NCBI GenBank assembly: GCA_021815525.1
Contig: JAKAGN010000163.1
Coordinates: 1-6,477 of the forward strand
Reading direction: 5' to 3'
Source: Deltaproteobacteria bacterium
Lineage (GTDB): Bacteria; Desulfobacterota; Desulfobacteria; Desulfobacterales; Desulfatibacillaceae
DNA: 6,477 nt
The notes beneath the pieces are model-generated. The model ran no database searches, was not told the DNA's origin, and saw only the letters and a list, made by a program, of their open reading frames with translations. Every line of letters begins with the position of its first letter. Within the stretch, counting starts at the first letter, position 1. Positions 1-5,804 of the stretch are shown here, piece after piece. Position numbers and translations under genes: made by a program.

Positions 1-43
1 GGCCGGGGAGACTACGTCCCCCCGGACCCCCGATAATGGCTCC

Positions 44-60
44 GCGTTGCTGCGCAACGC
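44..60. repeat. Small perfect hairpin downstream of thiD
   Basis: GCGTTGC and GCAACGC flank a 3-nt spacer. It lies about 190 nt after thiD, with no U-tract on either strand. Positions 1-183 otherwise show no gene that I can support; the short open frames there have no recognisable family content. It may be the edge of another repeat. Confidence 0.35.
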
Positions 61-187
61 TCCGCAGTTTTATGAGGGCTTCGCATTCCACCGGTCAAAG
101 TCCGGTTGCGCGGAAGAGCGGGCTTCGCGCTCATCGGATAAATTTTTAAGGTTTTCAAGCTCTTGTCTTTCCCTCAGGCGCCGGCAA

Positions 188-247
188 GGCCGATCACAAG
201 CGATGAGCCGCGACGCACAACGCCGCGGATCGCGCTTGTGGACGGCC
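188..247. repeat. Intergenic palindromic repeat, copy 4 (short, diverged form)
   Basis: Arms GGCCGATCACAAGCG (188-202) and CGCTTGTGGACGGCC (233-247) are complementary at 13 of 15 positions. They correspond to the arms of copy 2 (GGCCGATGAAAAACG and CGTTTTTCGACGGCC). The interior, with CACAACGCCGCGGATCGCG, matches the GCGCAACGC...TTCGCG segment of the other copies, but the central GTAC part is missing. The right arm ends just before the thiD stop codon (249-251), the same geometry as copy 2 at acsE. This is the least similar of the four copies. Confidence 0.6.
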
Positions 248-248
248 G

Positions 249-1088
249 TCAAAACGCGTTCAGCCCAGCCCTACAGTAGAGATCGGCGAAATGATGGGTT
301 GGGCCGTGGCCCCGGCCGAGGGGCAGGGCGTGGCGGATGGCTATGGTCACGAAGTCCTTGGCCCGGCGTACGGCCTCCGGGACGGGAAGATTCCGGGCCA
401 GAAGCGCCGCGATGGCGGCCGAGAGGGTGCAGCCGGTGCCGTGGGTGTTTAAGGTTTCGATGCGTTCGGCCGAAAACTCGTGGAAGGAGCGGCCGTCGAA
501 AAGGAGGTCCCGCGCGGACCCGGCAAGATGCCCGCCCTTAACCAGCACCCACTTGGGGCCCATGCCGTGGATTCTGCGCGCCGCCTCCCGCATGTCCTCG
601 AAAGTTCCGATCTTAATTCCGGTGAGGGCCGAGGCCTCCGGGACATTGGGTGTCACCACGAGGGCCAGCGGCAAAAGGCGCGAGACCAGGGCTTCCCGGG
701 CTTCGGGTAAAAGGAGAGCCGCCCCGCCCTTGGCGATCATCACGGGGTCCACCACGAGGCGCGGAAGCGCGAGGGAGCTCACGGTTTCCGCAACGGCAAG
801 AACGGTCTCGGGCCGCGAGAGCATCCCGGTCTTGACGGCCTTGACCGGAAAATCCTCGGCAACGGCCCGGATCTGGAGAGCCACGAAGTCCGGGGGCGCG
901 TCGAAGACCCCCAGGACCCCTGTGGTGTTTTGGGCGGTGAGGGCCGTGATCGCGGAGCAGCCGTAGACGCCCATAGCCGCGAAGGTCTTGAGATCCGCCT
1001 GTATCCCCGCCCCGCCGCCCGAGTCGGAGCCGGCGATGGTTAGCGCCACCGGGATCTCAGCGGGCGAAGTGGTCCCAGCCTCCGGCAT
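249..1088 (-). CDS. thiD: Hydroxymethylpyrimidine/phosphomethylpyrimidine kinase
   Basis: This 279-residue ribokinase-fold enzyme phosphorylates 4-amino-5-hydroxymethyl-2-methylpyrimidine and then its monophosphate, giving the pyrimidine diphosphate used by thiamine phosphate synthase. Motifs seen are LTIAGSDSGGGAGIQADLKTF with its glycine-rich substrate loop (17-36), VVDPVMIAKGG (112-122), TPNVPEA (146-152), VLVKGGH (181-187) and the anion-hole HGTGCTLSAAIA (216-227), with the conserved Cys220. The C-terminal GHGPTHHF is also typical. No ThiE domain is fused to it. It overlaps thiL by 32 nt and would be translated from the same mRNA. A longer start at 1118 is possible but less well supported. 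A repeat copy ends 1 nt beyond its stop codon. Confidence 0.95.
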   Translation of the reverse strand: MPEAGTTSPAEIPVALTIAGSDSGGGAGIQADLKTFAAMGVYGCSAITALTAQNTTGVLGVFDAPPDFVALQIRAVAEDFPVKAVKTGMLSRPETVLAVAETVSSLALPRLVVDPVMIAKGGAALLLPEAREALVSRLLPLALVVTPNVPEASALTGIKIGTFEDMREAARRIHGMGPKWVLVKGGHLAGSARDLLFDGRSFHEFSAERIETLNTHGTGCTLSAAIAALLARNLPVPEAVRRAKDFVTIAIRHALPLGRGHGPTHHFADLYCRAGLNAF

Positions 1089-2070
1089 GGGGGGGCCTCC
1101 TTTCGCGGCCGTTTTCATCGAGAATCCTGATGCCCCGGCGGGCTTCGGTGATGCGGCCGATCTCCGCCACGGGCGTTTCCAGCGACTGGCGCCAAATTTT
1201 GCGGAAGGCGTCGAAGCTCTCCCCCCTCACGGTGAAGCAAAGCTCGTAGTCGCCGCCGCCCAGGAGGGTGAAATCGAGGGGGTTTTTCCCCAGGACGTAG
1301 GCCGCCTCCCGGAGCGGGTCCGAGACCGGAGCGCGGTCCTCGAATATGTCCGCCCCAACGCCGGATTCGCTTAAAATGTGGCCGAGGTCAGCCAAAAGGC
1401 CGTCGGAAACGTCCACGCAGGCCGTAACGAGCCCGCTGGCGGCCATGAGGCGGCCCTCCGCGAGGCGGGGCTCGGGGCTCTCATGGGCCCTGACCAGGCG
1501 TCGGCGGATTTTTTCGTCCACGGAAATTTCGGGATTAAGAAGAAGCGCGAGCCCTGCCGCGGCCTCGCCGGGAGCCCCGGTCACGGCCACCACGTCGCCG
1601 GGTTTGGCTCCGCCGCGGTAGATGGCCTTGCCCCTTTCCACGCGGCCGATAAGGGTGACGTCCACGAAGACGCGCTCCGGCGAGCCGGTGAGGTTACCGC
1701 CGATCACCGCGGCCCCGAAGCGCGCGGCTTCCTCCGCCAGCCCCTCGTAGAGCCGGTCCACGAAGAAGGCCGGGGTTTCGGGCGGAAGGCCCAGTGAGAC
1801 CAGGAGAAACGCCGGGACGCCCCCCATGGCGGCCACGTCGCTCACGTTAACCGCCACGGCCTTCTTGCCCACCAGGAATGGGTCGCAGCCTTCCAGGAAG
1901 TGGACGCCCGAAACCAGGGAGTCGCAGGTGGCGAGAAGCGACCAGCCCTCCGGGACGTCGAAGACCGCGCAGTCGTCGCCGATTCCCTTTACGAGGCCCT
2001 CGGCCTTTTGGGGCAGGGACCGGCGGATGCGTTCGATCAACCCGAACTCTCCCAGGCTTTTGATGTCCAC
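1057..2070 (-). CDS. thiL: Thiamine-monophosphate kinase
   Basis: This 337-residue enzyme phosphorylates thiamine monophosphate to thiamine diphosphate with ATP, the last step of thiamine cofactor synthesis. It is a member of the PurM-like ATP-binding family. Visible motifs are GIGDDCAVF (29-37), NVSDVAAMGG (75-84), GGNLTGS (124-130), VDVSDGLLADLGH (219-231) and GGGDYELCFT (271-280). The aspartates in these motifs are the usual magnesium and phosphate site residues. Length is normal for the family. The start is GTG at 2070, with GGGAG 9 nt upstream (2080-2084); no in-frame ATG fits better. The 3' end overlaps the thiD start by 32 nt, indicating one transcript and probably translational coupling. 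The family assignment is secure. Confidence 0.95.
   Translation of the reverse strand: MDIKSLGEFGLIERIRRSLPQKAEGLVKGIGDDCAVFDVPEGWSLLATCDSLVSGVHFLEGCDPFLVGKKAVAVNVSDVAAMGGVPAFLLVSLGLPPETPAFFVDRLYEGLAEEAARFGAAVIGGNLTGSPERVFVDVTLIGRVERGKAIYRGGAKPGDVVAVTGAPGEAAAGLALLLNPEISVDEKIRRRLVRAHESPEPRLAEGRLMAASGLVTACVDVSDGLLADLGHILSESGVGADIFEDRAPVSDPLREAAYVLGKNPLDFTLLGGGDYELCFTVRGESFDAFRKIWRQSLETPVAEIGRITEARRGIRILDENGRERRPPHAGGWDHFAR
1096..1101 (-). promoter_or_regulatory. Ribosome-binding site that fixes the thiD start inside thiL
   Basis: A perfect AGGAGG lies 7 nt before the ATG at 1088, inside the thiL coding end. An in-frame ATG 30 nt further upstream (1118) has only CAGGAT before it and would add ten residues (MKTAAKGGPP) that the family does not need. 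I therefore prefer 1088. Confidence 0.8.
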
Positions 2071-2120
2071 GTCTTTGATCTCCCTATGATTTCAGCTCCG
2101 GCTCAACTATCGGGCATCTT

Positions 2121-2150
2121 ATTATAAATGGAACAAATAACGGATTGAAA
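2121..2150 (-). promoter_or_regulatory. Sigma-70-type promoter candidate for thiL-thiD
   Basis: A perfect TATAAT (complement of 2121-2126) stands in an AT-rich island of about 40 nt in otherwise GC-rich DNA. A weak -35 element, TTTCAA (complement of 2145-2150, 18-nt spacer) or TTCAAT (17-nt spacer), lies upstream. Transcription would start near 2114, leaving a leader of about 44 nt before thiL. That is too short for a TPP riboswitch, and I see no THI-box sequence in it. Confidence 0.6.
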
Positions 2151-2162
2151 GTGTTTTGGAAA

Positions 2163-2197
2163 GGGAAGGGGAGGGGGGCGCGGGGGTGGGGGAGGGG
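2163..2197 (+). other. G-quadruplex-capable G-tract outside repeat copy 1
   Basis: Six runs of 3-6 G separated by 1-3 nt lie on the plus strand. On the other side of repeat copy 1 is a C-tract (2346-2365: runs of 5-6 C). The two can pair, making an outer stem around the repeat, or each G-rich strand can fold by itself into a quadruplex. A run of seven T (2204-2210) follows the G-tract on the plus strand. The tract lies about 13 nt upstream of the thiL promoter candidate. Its effect is unknown. Confidence 0.6.
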
Positions 2198-2213
2198 AGA
2201 ACCTTTTTTTCAA

Positions 2214-2338
2214 TCAGCCTGGCTAAAAACGCGATTTGCGGCGTTGCGCGTGCAAGCCAAGTTCGGTCACGTACTATTCGTACGCTCCCTCATTGCCTTT
2301 TCGCGCGCCTTGCAACTCATCGTTTTTAGTCAGGCTGA
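2214..2338. repeat. Intergenic palindromic repeat, copy 1 (long form)
   Basis: This 125-nt imperfect palindrome lies 40 nt after the stop codon of the DUF3786-type gene. Arms TCAGCCTGGCTAAAAACG (2214-2231) and CGTTTTTAGTCAGGCTGA (2321-2338) are complementary at 17 of 18 positions. The centre holds CGTAC-TATTC-GTACG at about 2270-2284. It is in the opposite orientation to copy 2 and the same orientation as copy 3. A G-rich tract on its left and a C-rich tract on its right extend the palindrome outward to about 2163-2365. Confidence 0.85.
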
Positions 2339-2378
2339 GCAAGGGCCCCCCTTCCCCCCTCCCCCGCGAGGCCTTTCA

Positions 2379-3005
2379 CTATTTCTTCTGCCCCGCCAGG
2401 GCCGCCATGCGGTAGACCATCATGCCGGAAAGCCACGCCAGGTCCTCGGGGGAGAGGATGCGGCCGGCGGAGCGGTCGAAGAGGATCGCGGCCTCGGCCG
2501 GGAATTCGTCGTCGCCCGCGTAAAGGATCATGCGTACCGGGACGCGCGGGAAGGGGAAGAACTCGATGGCCGCGTCGCCGGGGCCGTCGAAGGGTGCTCC
2601 GCCGATCATGGGGGCGACGGATTTGAGGGCCGCGGGATCGGAGCCGAAGACGTTTTTAAGGGGGTCCACGGCGCGCTTCACGAAGGCCGAGAAGTAGAAG
2701 GCCGCGCCGGGGATTTCCCGGTAGGCGGCCCAGTCGGCGGACGGCTGCGCCAGCGGGTCGCCCAGAAGGTAATGCAGGATCAGGACCTCCTCCTGGATGG
2801 GCGCGGGCTTTTCGGGCGCGGCCTCGTCGGTGAAGGCGAAGCCGGGCACGGTCACGAGAAAGGTCCGGTTCAGGAAGGGGACCCGGAGGGCGTTTTCTCC
2901 GGCGGGCGCGTAGCCCGACTCCCGGGAAAGGGCGTCCGGCGGGCGCCCGGCCAGGGCTTCCGCCGCGAGCGCCTTGGCGTTTATGTAGTCATCCACCCGG
3001 GCCAT
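2379..3005 (-). CDS. DUF3786-type protein of unknown function beside the acs genes
   Basis: This 208-residue soluble protein has no signal peptide or membrane segment. I assign it to DUF3786 by pattern: EEVLILHYLLGDP (72-84), DWAAYREIPG followed by FYFSAFVKRAVDPL and FG (91-121), FFPFPRVPVRMILYAGDDEFPAEAAILFDRS split over 149-179, and LSPEDLAWLSGMMV near the end. Known members often occur in anaerobes near corrinoid or Wood-Ljungdahl genes, and some are fused to an iron-sulfur domain. This one has no cysteine at all, so it cannot bind a cysteine-ligated cluster itself. The function is not known. Position just after acsE suggests a link to corrinoid methyl transfer, which is inference. AAAGG (3012-3016) lies 6 nt before the ATG. 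A terminator separates it from acsE, and no clear promoter of its own is visible. Confidence 0.75.
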   Translation of the reverse strand: MARVDDYINAKALAAEALAGRPPDALSRESGYAPAGENALRVPFLNRTFLVTVPGFAFTDEAAPEKPAPIQEEVLILHYLLGDPLAQPSADWAAYREIPGAAFYFSAFVKRAVDPLKNVFGSDPAALKSVAPMIGGAPFDGPGDAAIEFFPFPRVPVRMILYAGDDEFPAEAAILFDRSAGRILSPEDLAWLSGMMVYRMAALAGQKK

Positions 3006-3021
3006 GACATGCCTTTCAATT

Positions 3022-3055
3022 AAAACGGCCCCTTCCCGAGGTCGGAAAGGGGCCG
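3022..3055 (-). terminator. Intrinsic terminator after acsE, directly ahead of the DUF3786-type gene
   Basis: CGGCCCCTTTCC (plus-strand positions 3044-3055) pairs with GGAAGGGGCCG (3026-3036) on the minus transcript. The stem is 11 bp with one bulge and a 7-nt loop, followed by UUUUAAUUG (3025-3017). This is a good intrinsic terminator for the acs transcript. Its U-tract ends about 16 nt before the ATG at 3005, so it also sits in the leader of the next gene and could act as an attenuator. Confidence 0.8.
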
Positions 3056-3097
3056 CTTATGTGCGAATAAAACGACCTGTCGGCCCGCGATTTCCAA

Positions 3098-3217
3098 GGC
3101 CGATGAAAAACGATGAAATGCAAGGCGCGCGAAAAACCGATGAGGGAGCGTACTCTTTTGTACGTGACCGAAATCGGCTTTGAAGCGCAACGCAGCAGTT
3201 CGCGTTTTTCGACGGCC
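3098..3217. repeat. Intergenic palindromic repeat, copy 2 (long form)
   Basis: This 120-nt imperfect palindrome fills most of the gap after acsE. Outer arms GGCCGATGAAAAACG (3098-3112) and CGTTTTTCGACGGCC (3203-3217) are complementary at 13 of 15 positions. A central inverted repeat lies at about 3147-3164 (GCGTAC, a loop CTCTTTT, then GTACGT). Read on the opposite strand it matches copy 1 closely, sharing TGCAAGGCGCGCGAAAA, TGAGGGAGCGTAC, GTACGTGACCGAA and GCGCAACGC. The right arm ends 2 nt from the acsE stop codon. Type is unassigned: a REP-like or MITE-like element is possible. Confidence 0.85.
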
Positions 3218-3219
3218 GC

Positions 3220-4101
3220 CTATATCTCCAGCCAGGAGTCGGAGTACAGCGTATGTCCAAGGATGACCCTGGCGGTCTTGGCGTAGTCCTGCAGTTCTTT
3301 GGAGAGGCTTCCCATGTCGATGGCGGCCCCGTCCATGACCTTGTGAACCACGTCCACGATGTCCGGCCGGCGGCCCTTGGCGACGTCGGTGAGAACCGTG
3401 TCGCGGGGGTCGGAGATGACCGAGTACATGCCGTTACGCTCCAGCATGATCATGTAGGTGGTGTTCAGGATGGGCCGAAGGTGCGAGGGGGGCCCGTTAG
3501 AGATGTTGGAGAGCCCGCAGGTGGACTTGCAGCCCGGCGCGATGTCCTGGAGCATGCCGGTGAAGGCCATGAGGCTCATGAGCTGGGGCTGCTGGATGTT
3601 GACCGGGGTCACGATGCCGTCCACCCAGATCTTCTCGTTGGGGATGCCCGCCTCGTTTGCGAAGTAGAGAAGCTCGACGGCCAGGGCCGCGCGCTCGTTC
3701 TCGTCGCGGGGAAGCCCCTGGGGGCCCCACATGAGGGCGATGAAGTCGGCGCCGCTCTCGGCCGCCATGGGCACCATTTCCTGGTAGCGCTCGGGCCGGC
3801 ACATGATGGAGTTGATGAGGGGGGTCATCTTGCAGACCTTGAGCCCCTGCCGGATGGCCTCGATGTTGGAGGTGTCGAGAGCCAGGGGCACGTCGGACAC
3901 CACTTCCTGGACCATCTCCACCACCCAGGGCATGAGCTCGTGGCCGTCCTTCTTGGCGGGCCCTAAGTTGATGTCGATGTAGTCCATGCCGGCCTGCTTC
4001 TGGAACAGGGCTTCTTCCTGGATGGGGCCCTTGTCGCGTTCCTTGAAGGCCTTGCCGATCTTCTTGGAGATGACGTTTAGGCTTTCGCCGATGAGAATCA
4101 T
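3220..4101 (-). CDS. acsE: Methyltetrahydrofolate:corrinoid iron-sulfur protein methyltransferase
   Basis: This 293-residue cytoplasmic enzyme transfers the methyl group of 5-methyl-tetrahydrofolate to the Co(I) corrinoid of AcsC/AcsD. It is a dihydropteroate-synthase-like TIM barrel. The family motifs appear in order: MILIGESLNVISKK at the N-terminus, YIDINLGPAKKDG (41-53), ALDTSN (74-79), PLINSIM (94-100), GADFIALMWG (117-126), IWVDGIVTPV (158-167) and CGLSNISNG (195-203). Asp76, Asn97, Asp161 and Asn199 fall at or within one residue of the pterin-binding residues known in the Moorella enzyme (Asp75, Asn96, Asp160, Asn199); the match is by motif position, not by alignment. The protein is about 30 residues longer than the 262-residue Moorella enzyme, mainly as a C-terminal tail (about 264-293). 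It follows acsC after 189 nt. A repeat begins 2 nt after its stop codon. Confidence 0.95.
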   Translation of the reverse strand: MILIGESLNVISKKIGKAFKERDKGPIQEEALFQKQAGMDYIDINLGPAKKDGHELMPWVVEMVQEVVSDVPLALDTSNIEAIRQGLKVCKMTPLINSIMCRPERYQEMVPMAAESGADFIALMWGPQGLPRDENERAALAVELLYFANEAGIPNEKIWVDGIVTPVNIQQPQLMSLMAFTGMLQDIAPGCKSTCGLSNISNGPPSHLRPILNTTYMIMLERNGMYSVISDPRDTVLTDVAKGRRPDIVDVVHKVMDGAAIDMGSLSKELQDYAKTARVILGHTLYSDSWLEI

Positions 4102-4105
4102 ATTT

Positions 4106-4111
4106 CCTCCA
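4106..4111 (-). promoter_or_regulatory. Ribosome-binding site that fixes the acsE start
   Basis: TGGAGG stands 4 nt before the ATG at 4101. The frame is open for another 60 codons upstream, to an ATG at 4281, but that stretch (MGRRSEPGRLPVLHFF and on) runs through the terminator hairpin and has no family similarity that I recognise. The protein therefore starts at MILIGESLN. Confidence 0.85.
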
Positions 4112-4234
4112 GTTGGTGTGAGGAGCTTTTGTGGATGATGGCCAGGTCCGGCCGCCAGGGGCAAGGTCCCCTGAAAGCCGCCGTTCCCGGCCCCGGCCCC
4201 ATAGCCTCGCCCACGCCAAGACTTAGGGTTCATG

Positions 4235-4279
4235 AAAAAATGAAGCACGGGGAGGCGTCCCGGTTCAGAACGCCTCCCC
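4235..4279 (-). terminator. Intrinsic-terminator-like hairpin after acsC
   Basis: A 10-bp perfect stem (GGGGAGGCGT at 4249-4258, ACGCCTCCCC at 4270-4279) with an 11-nt loop lies 11 nt after the acsC stop. On the minus transcript the stem is followed by CGTGCTTCA and then six U (4235-4240). The 8-nt gap between stem and U-run is longer than in a classical terminator, so partial termination or a processing site between acsC and acsE is likely. No convincing promoter for acsE is visible in 4102-4234, which suggests acsE depends at least partly on read-through. Confidence 0.65.
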
Positions 4280-4290
4280 ACACGGTGTAT

Positions 4291-5634
4291 CTATTTCTTG
4301 GCCTTCAGGAAGGCCGGGATGTGCGCGGCTTCCCTGGGGCCGACGGTGATGGTCCAGCCCGGAAGCTCCTCTTCCATGTCGCCGGCGATGGCCGCGGCAT
4401 AGCCGGGGATGATGACTTGCTTGTGATTCACCTTGTCGGAAATGCCGCTCTTCTTCACGAAGGCGCCCACGTCGTCGCCGGAGAACTTGCCGGCGGCCCA
4501 CGCGGTCATGACGGACAGTCCCTCGGAATCCTTGATCAAAAGCCACGCCGGCATCTTGGAGCCTTCAACCTCGCCGCTTACGATGAAGTAGGTCAGGGCG
4601 AAGTTGGTGGTGACCAGCACCGGGGAGTTGGCGTCGGGGTTGTTGATCTCGTAGATGCCCTGGGTGACCGTCATGGGCCGCTGCGGATCGGTGAAGATGT
4701 TGAGGCGCTCCAGGAGGAGCGGGAAGATGTTCTCGCCGGCGAAATCGCTCATCACCACGATGGAGCCGTACTTGGCGATGAAGGTGGCGGCGATCATGGT
4801 CTCGACGTCGAGGTTACCGGCCATCTCGTTGGCGAAGACGATGGTGGGGAACCCGAGAGCGCGGTTGCCCTGCTTGAGGGCCGCGCGGCGGATGGCCACG
4901 ATGTCGGCGAAGGCGGCCTTGGGCTCCCTGGAGCCGGGATCTAAGACCAGGTCCTTCAAGCCCATGCCCGTGAACTTCTCGGCAAGAGCCATCAGCCCCG
5001 CCACGGAGTCGCTCTTGACACCCAGGGGAAGCCCCGTTTCCTTGGCTATGGCGCCCATGGCGTCGGCGTTTGCGGCCGTGGCGCCCATGAGGAGCGGCTT
5101 CTTGAAGCCCGCGGCCAGAACGCCCGCCTTCATGACGTCGGGGTTTTCCGTAACGAGGATCAGCGAGAACTCCGAGGACTCCGCCACGGCCTTGGCGGTC
5201 TTGGCGAACTGGTCGGCTTTCCCGTTGACGTCCTTTATGGCGACCATCTCGGGCCTCAAGTTCAAGCCCACGCGCTCGAACTGGAAGGCGTTCCAGATTT
5301 TGAGCTTCTTTTCCAGCTCAGCCGGCGCGATGTCGGAAGCGATCTGCGCCGCAAGGCCGGTTGGGTTGTAGAAGGTCTTCTCGTGGCGGGAAAGAACGGT
5401 CTCGCCGCCCACGGTCAAGGCCCGCACGCCAGCGCCCAGCTTGACGGGGCGGATGGGGGGAGCGGAGGCCTCGGCGAGCTGCTCGCGCGCTTCCGCCGAG
5501 ACGTAGGGGCACTGGTCCAGTTCCGCCTTGCCGCTTGCCAGGTTCATGGCGAAGGCGAGGCAGGTGGGGACGCCGCACTCCTTGCAGTTGGTCTTGGGAA
5601 GAAGTTTGAATATCTGAATGCCGGTCAATGCCAT
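4291..5634 (-). CDS. acsC: Corrinoid iron-sulfur protein, large (gamma) subunit
   Basis: This 447-residue protein is the large subunit of the corrinoid iron-sulfur protein, which carries the methyl group on cobalt between AcsE and acetyl-CoA synthase. The N-terminal [4Fe-4S] domain is clear: Cys17, Cys20, Cys25 and Cys42 in TNCKECGVPTC and QCPY, the same arrangement as in the Moorella protein. A TIM-barrel domain follows (about residues 90-320). The C-terminal cobalamin-binding domain (about 325-447) includes PVLVTTNFALTYF and KMPAWLLIKDSEGLSVMTAW. Length is normal for the family. The ATG at 5634 has AAGGAG 10 nt upstream (5645-5650) and places the first cysteine at the usual position. The partner subunit AcsD is not encoded next to it here. 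A terminator-like hairpin follows the stop codon. Confidence 0.97.
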   Translation of the reverse strand: MALTGIQIFKLLPKTNCKECGVPTCLAFAMNLASGKAELDQCPYVSAEAREQLAEASAPPIRPVKLGAGVRALTVGGETVLSRHEKTFYNPTGLAAQIASDIAPAELEKKLKIWNAFQFERVGLNLRPEMVAIKDVNGKADQFAKTAKAVAESSEFSLILVTENPDVMKAGVLAAGFKKPLLMGATAANADAMGAIAKETGLPLGVKSDSVAGLMALAEKFTGMGLKDLVLDPGSREPKAAFADIVAIRRAALKQGNRALGFPTIVFANEMAGNLDVETMIAATFIAKYGSIVVMSDFAGENIFPLLLERLNIFTDPQRPMTVTQGIYEINNPDANSPVLVTTNFALTYFIVSGEVEGSKMPAWLLIKDSEGLSVMTAWAAGKFSGDDVGAFVKKSGISDKVNHKQVIIPGYAAAIAGDMEEELPGWTITVGPREAAHIPAFLKAKK

Positions 5635-5667
5635 TTGAGGGGTTCTCCTTGTATGTGGCGCGAACGG

Positions 5668-5750
5668 CCCGTCTCAAAACGCGAATTGCGGCGTTGCGCA
5701 TCGCCTCGCGGCTCGGTCACGCGCCTTGCACTTCATCGTTTTGATCCAGG
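5668..5750. repeat. Intergenic palindromic repeat, copy 3 (short form)
   Basis: This short member of the repeat family lies between acsB and acsC. It shares AAAACGCGAATTGCGGCGTT on one side and GCGCCTTGCACTTCATCGTT on the other with the long copy at 2214-2338. It lacks the central GTAC palindrome and its flanks: the sequence jumps from CTCGGTCAC straight to GCGCCTTGCA. Inner arms TCAAAACG (5674-5681) and CGTTTTGA (5737-5744) are perfectly complementary. It ends about 18 nt before the acsC ribosome-binding site, so in RNA it would form a structure in the acsC leader. Confidence 0.8.
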
Positions 5751-5804
5751 CCTCACGTTTAACCTTTGCCGATCTACTGTCAATCGACGCCCCCGGTTTC
5801 GCTG

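Noticed and set aside
70..252. 60-codon minus-strand frame overlapping the thiD stop (TTG start)
   Set aside because: Its first part is repeat copy 4, the composition is Arg-rich, and there is no independent ribosome-binding site or family similarity.
2071..2120. TPP riboswitch ahead of thiL
   Set aside because: The leader from the promoter candidate is only about 44 nt, and no THI-box sequence is visible.
2145..3023. 292-codon plus-strand open frame across the DUF3786-type gene and its 3' gap
   Set aside because: It runs through the G-tract and repeat copy 1 and is antisense to a better-supported gene. Its translation is rich in Gly, Arg and Glu with no family motif, as expected for a shadow frame in GC-rich DNA.
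2214..3217. Repeat copies 1 and 2 as ends of a composite transposon around the DUF3786-type gene
   Set aside because: They are inverted relative to each other and flank one gene, but no transposase or target duplication is seen, and further copies occur elsewhere in the window, so a dispersed repeat is the simpler reading.
3253..3966. 237-codon plus-strand open frame antisense to acsE
   Set aside because: His/Gly/Asp/Val-rich translation is the complement of conserved acsE codons; it has no start signal or recognisable domain.
4102..4234. Sigma-54-like promoter for acsE (TGGCGTG...)
   Set aside because: The GG is present but the -12 GC element is not at the required spacing; there is not enough to call a promoter.
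4129..4944. 271-codon plus-strand open frame antisense to acsC
   Set aside because: It crosses the acsC terminator and mirrors acsC; it has no motif of its own.
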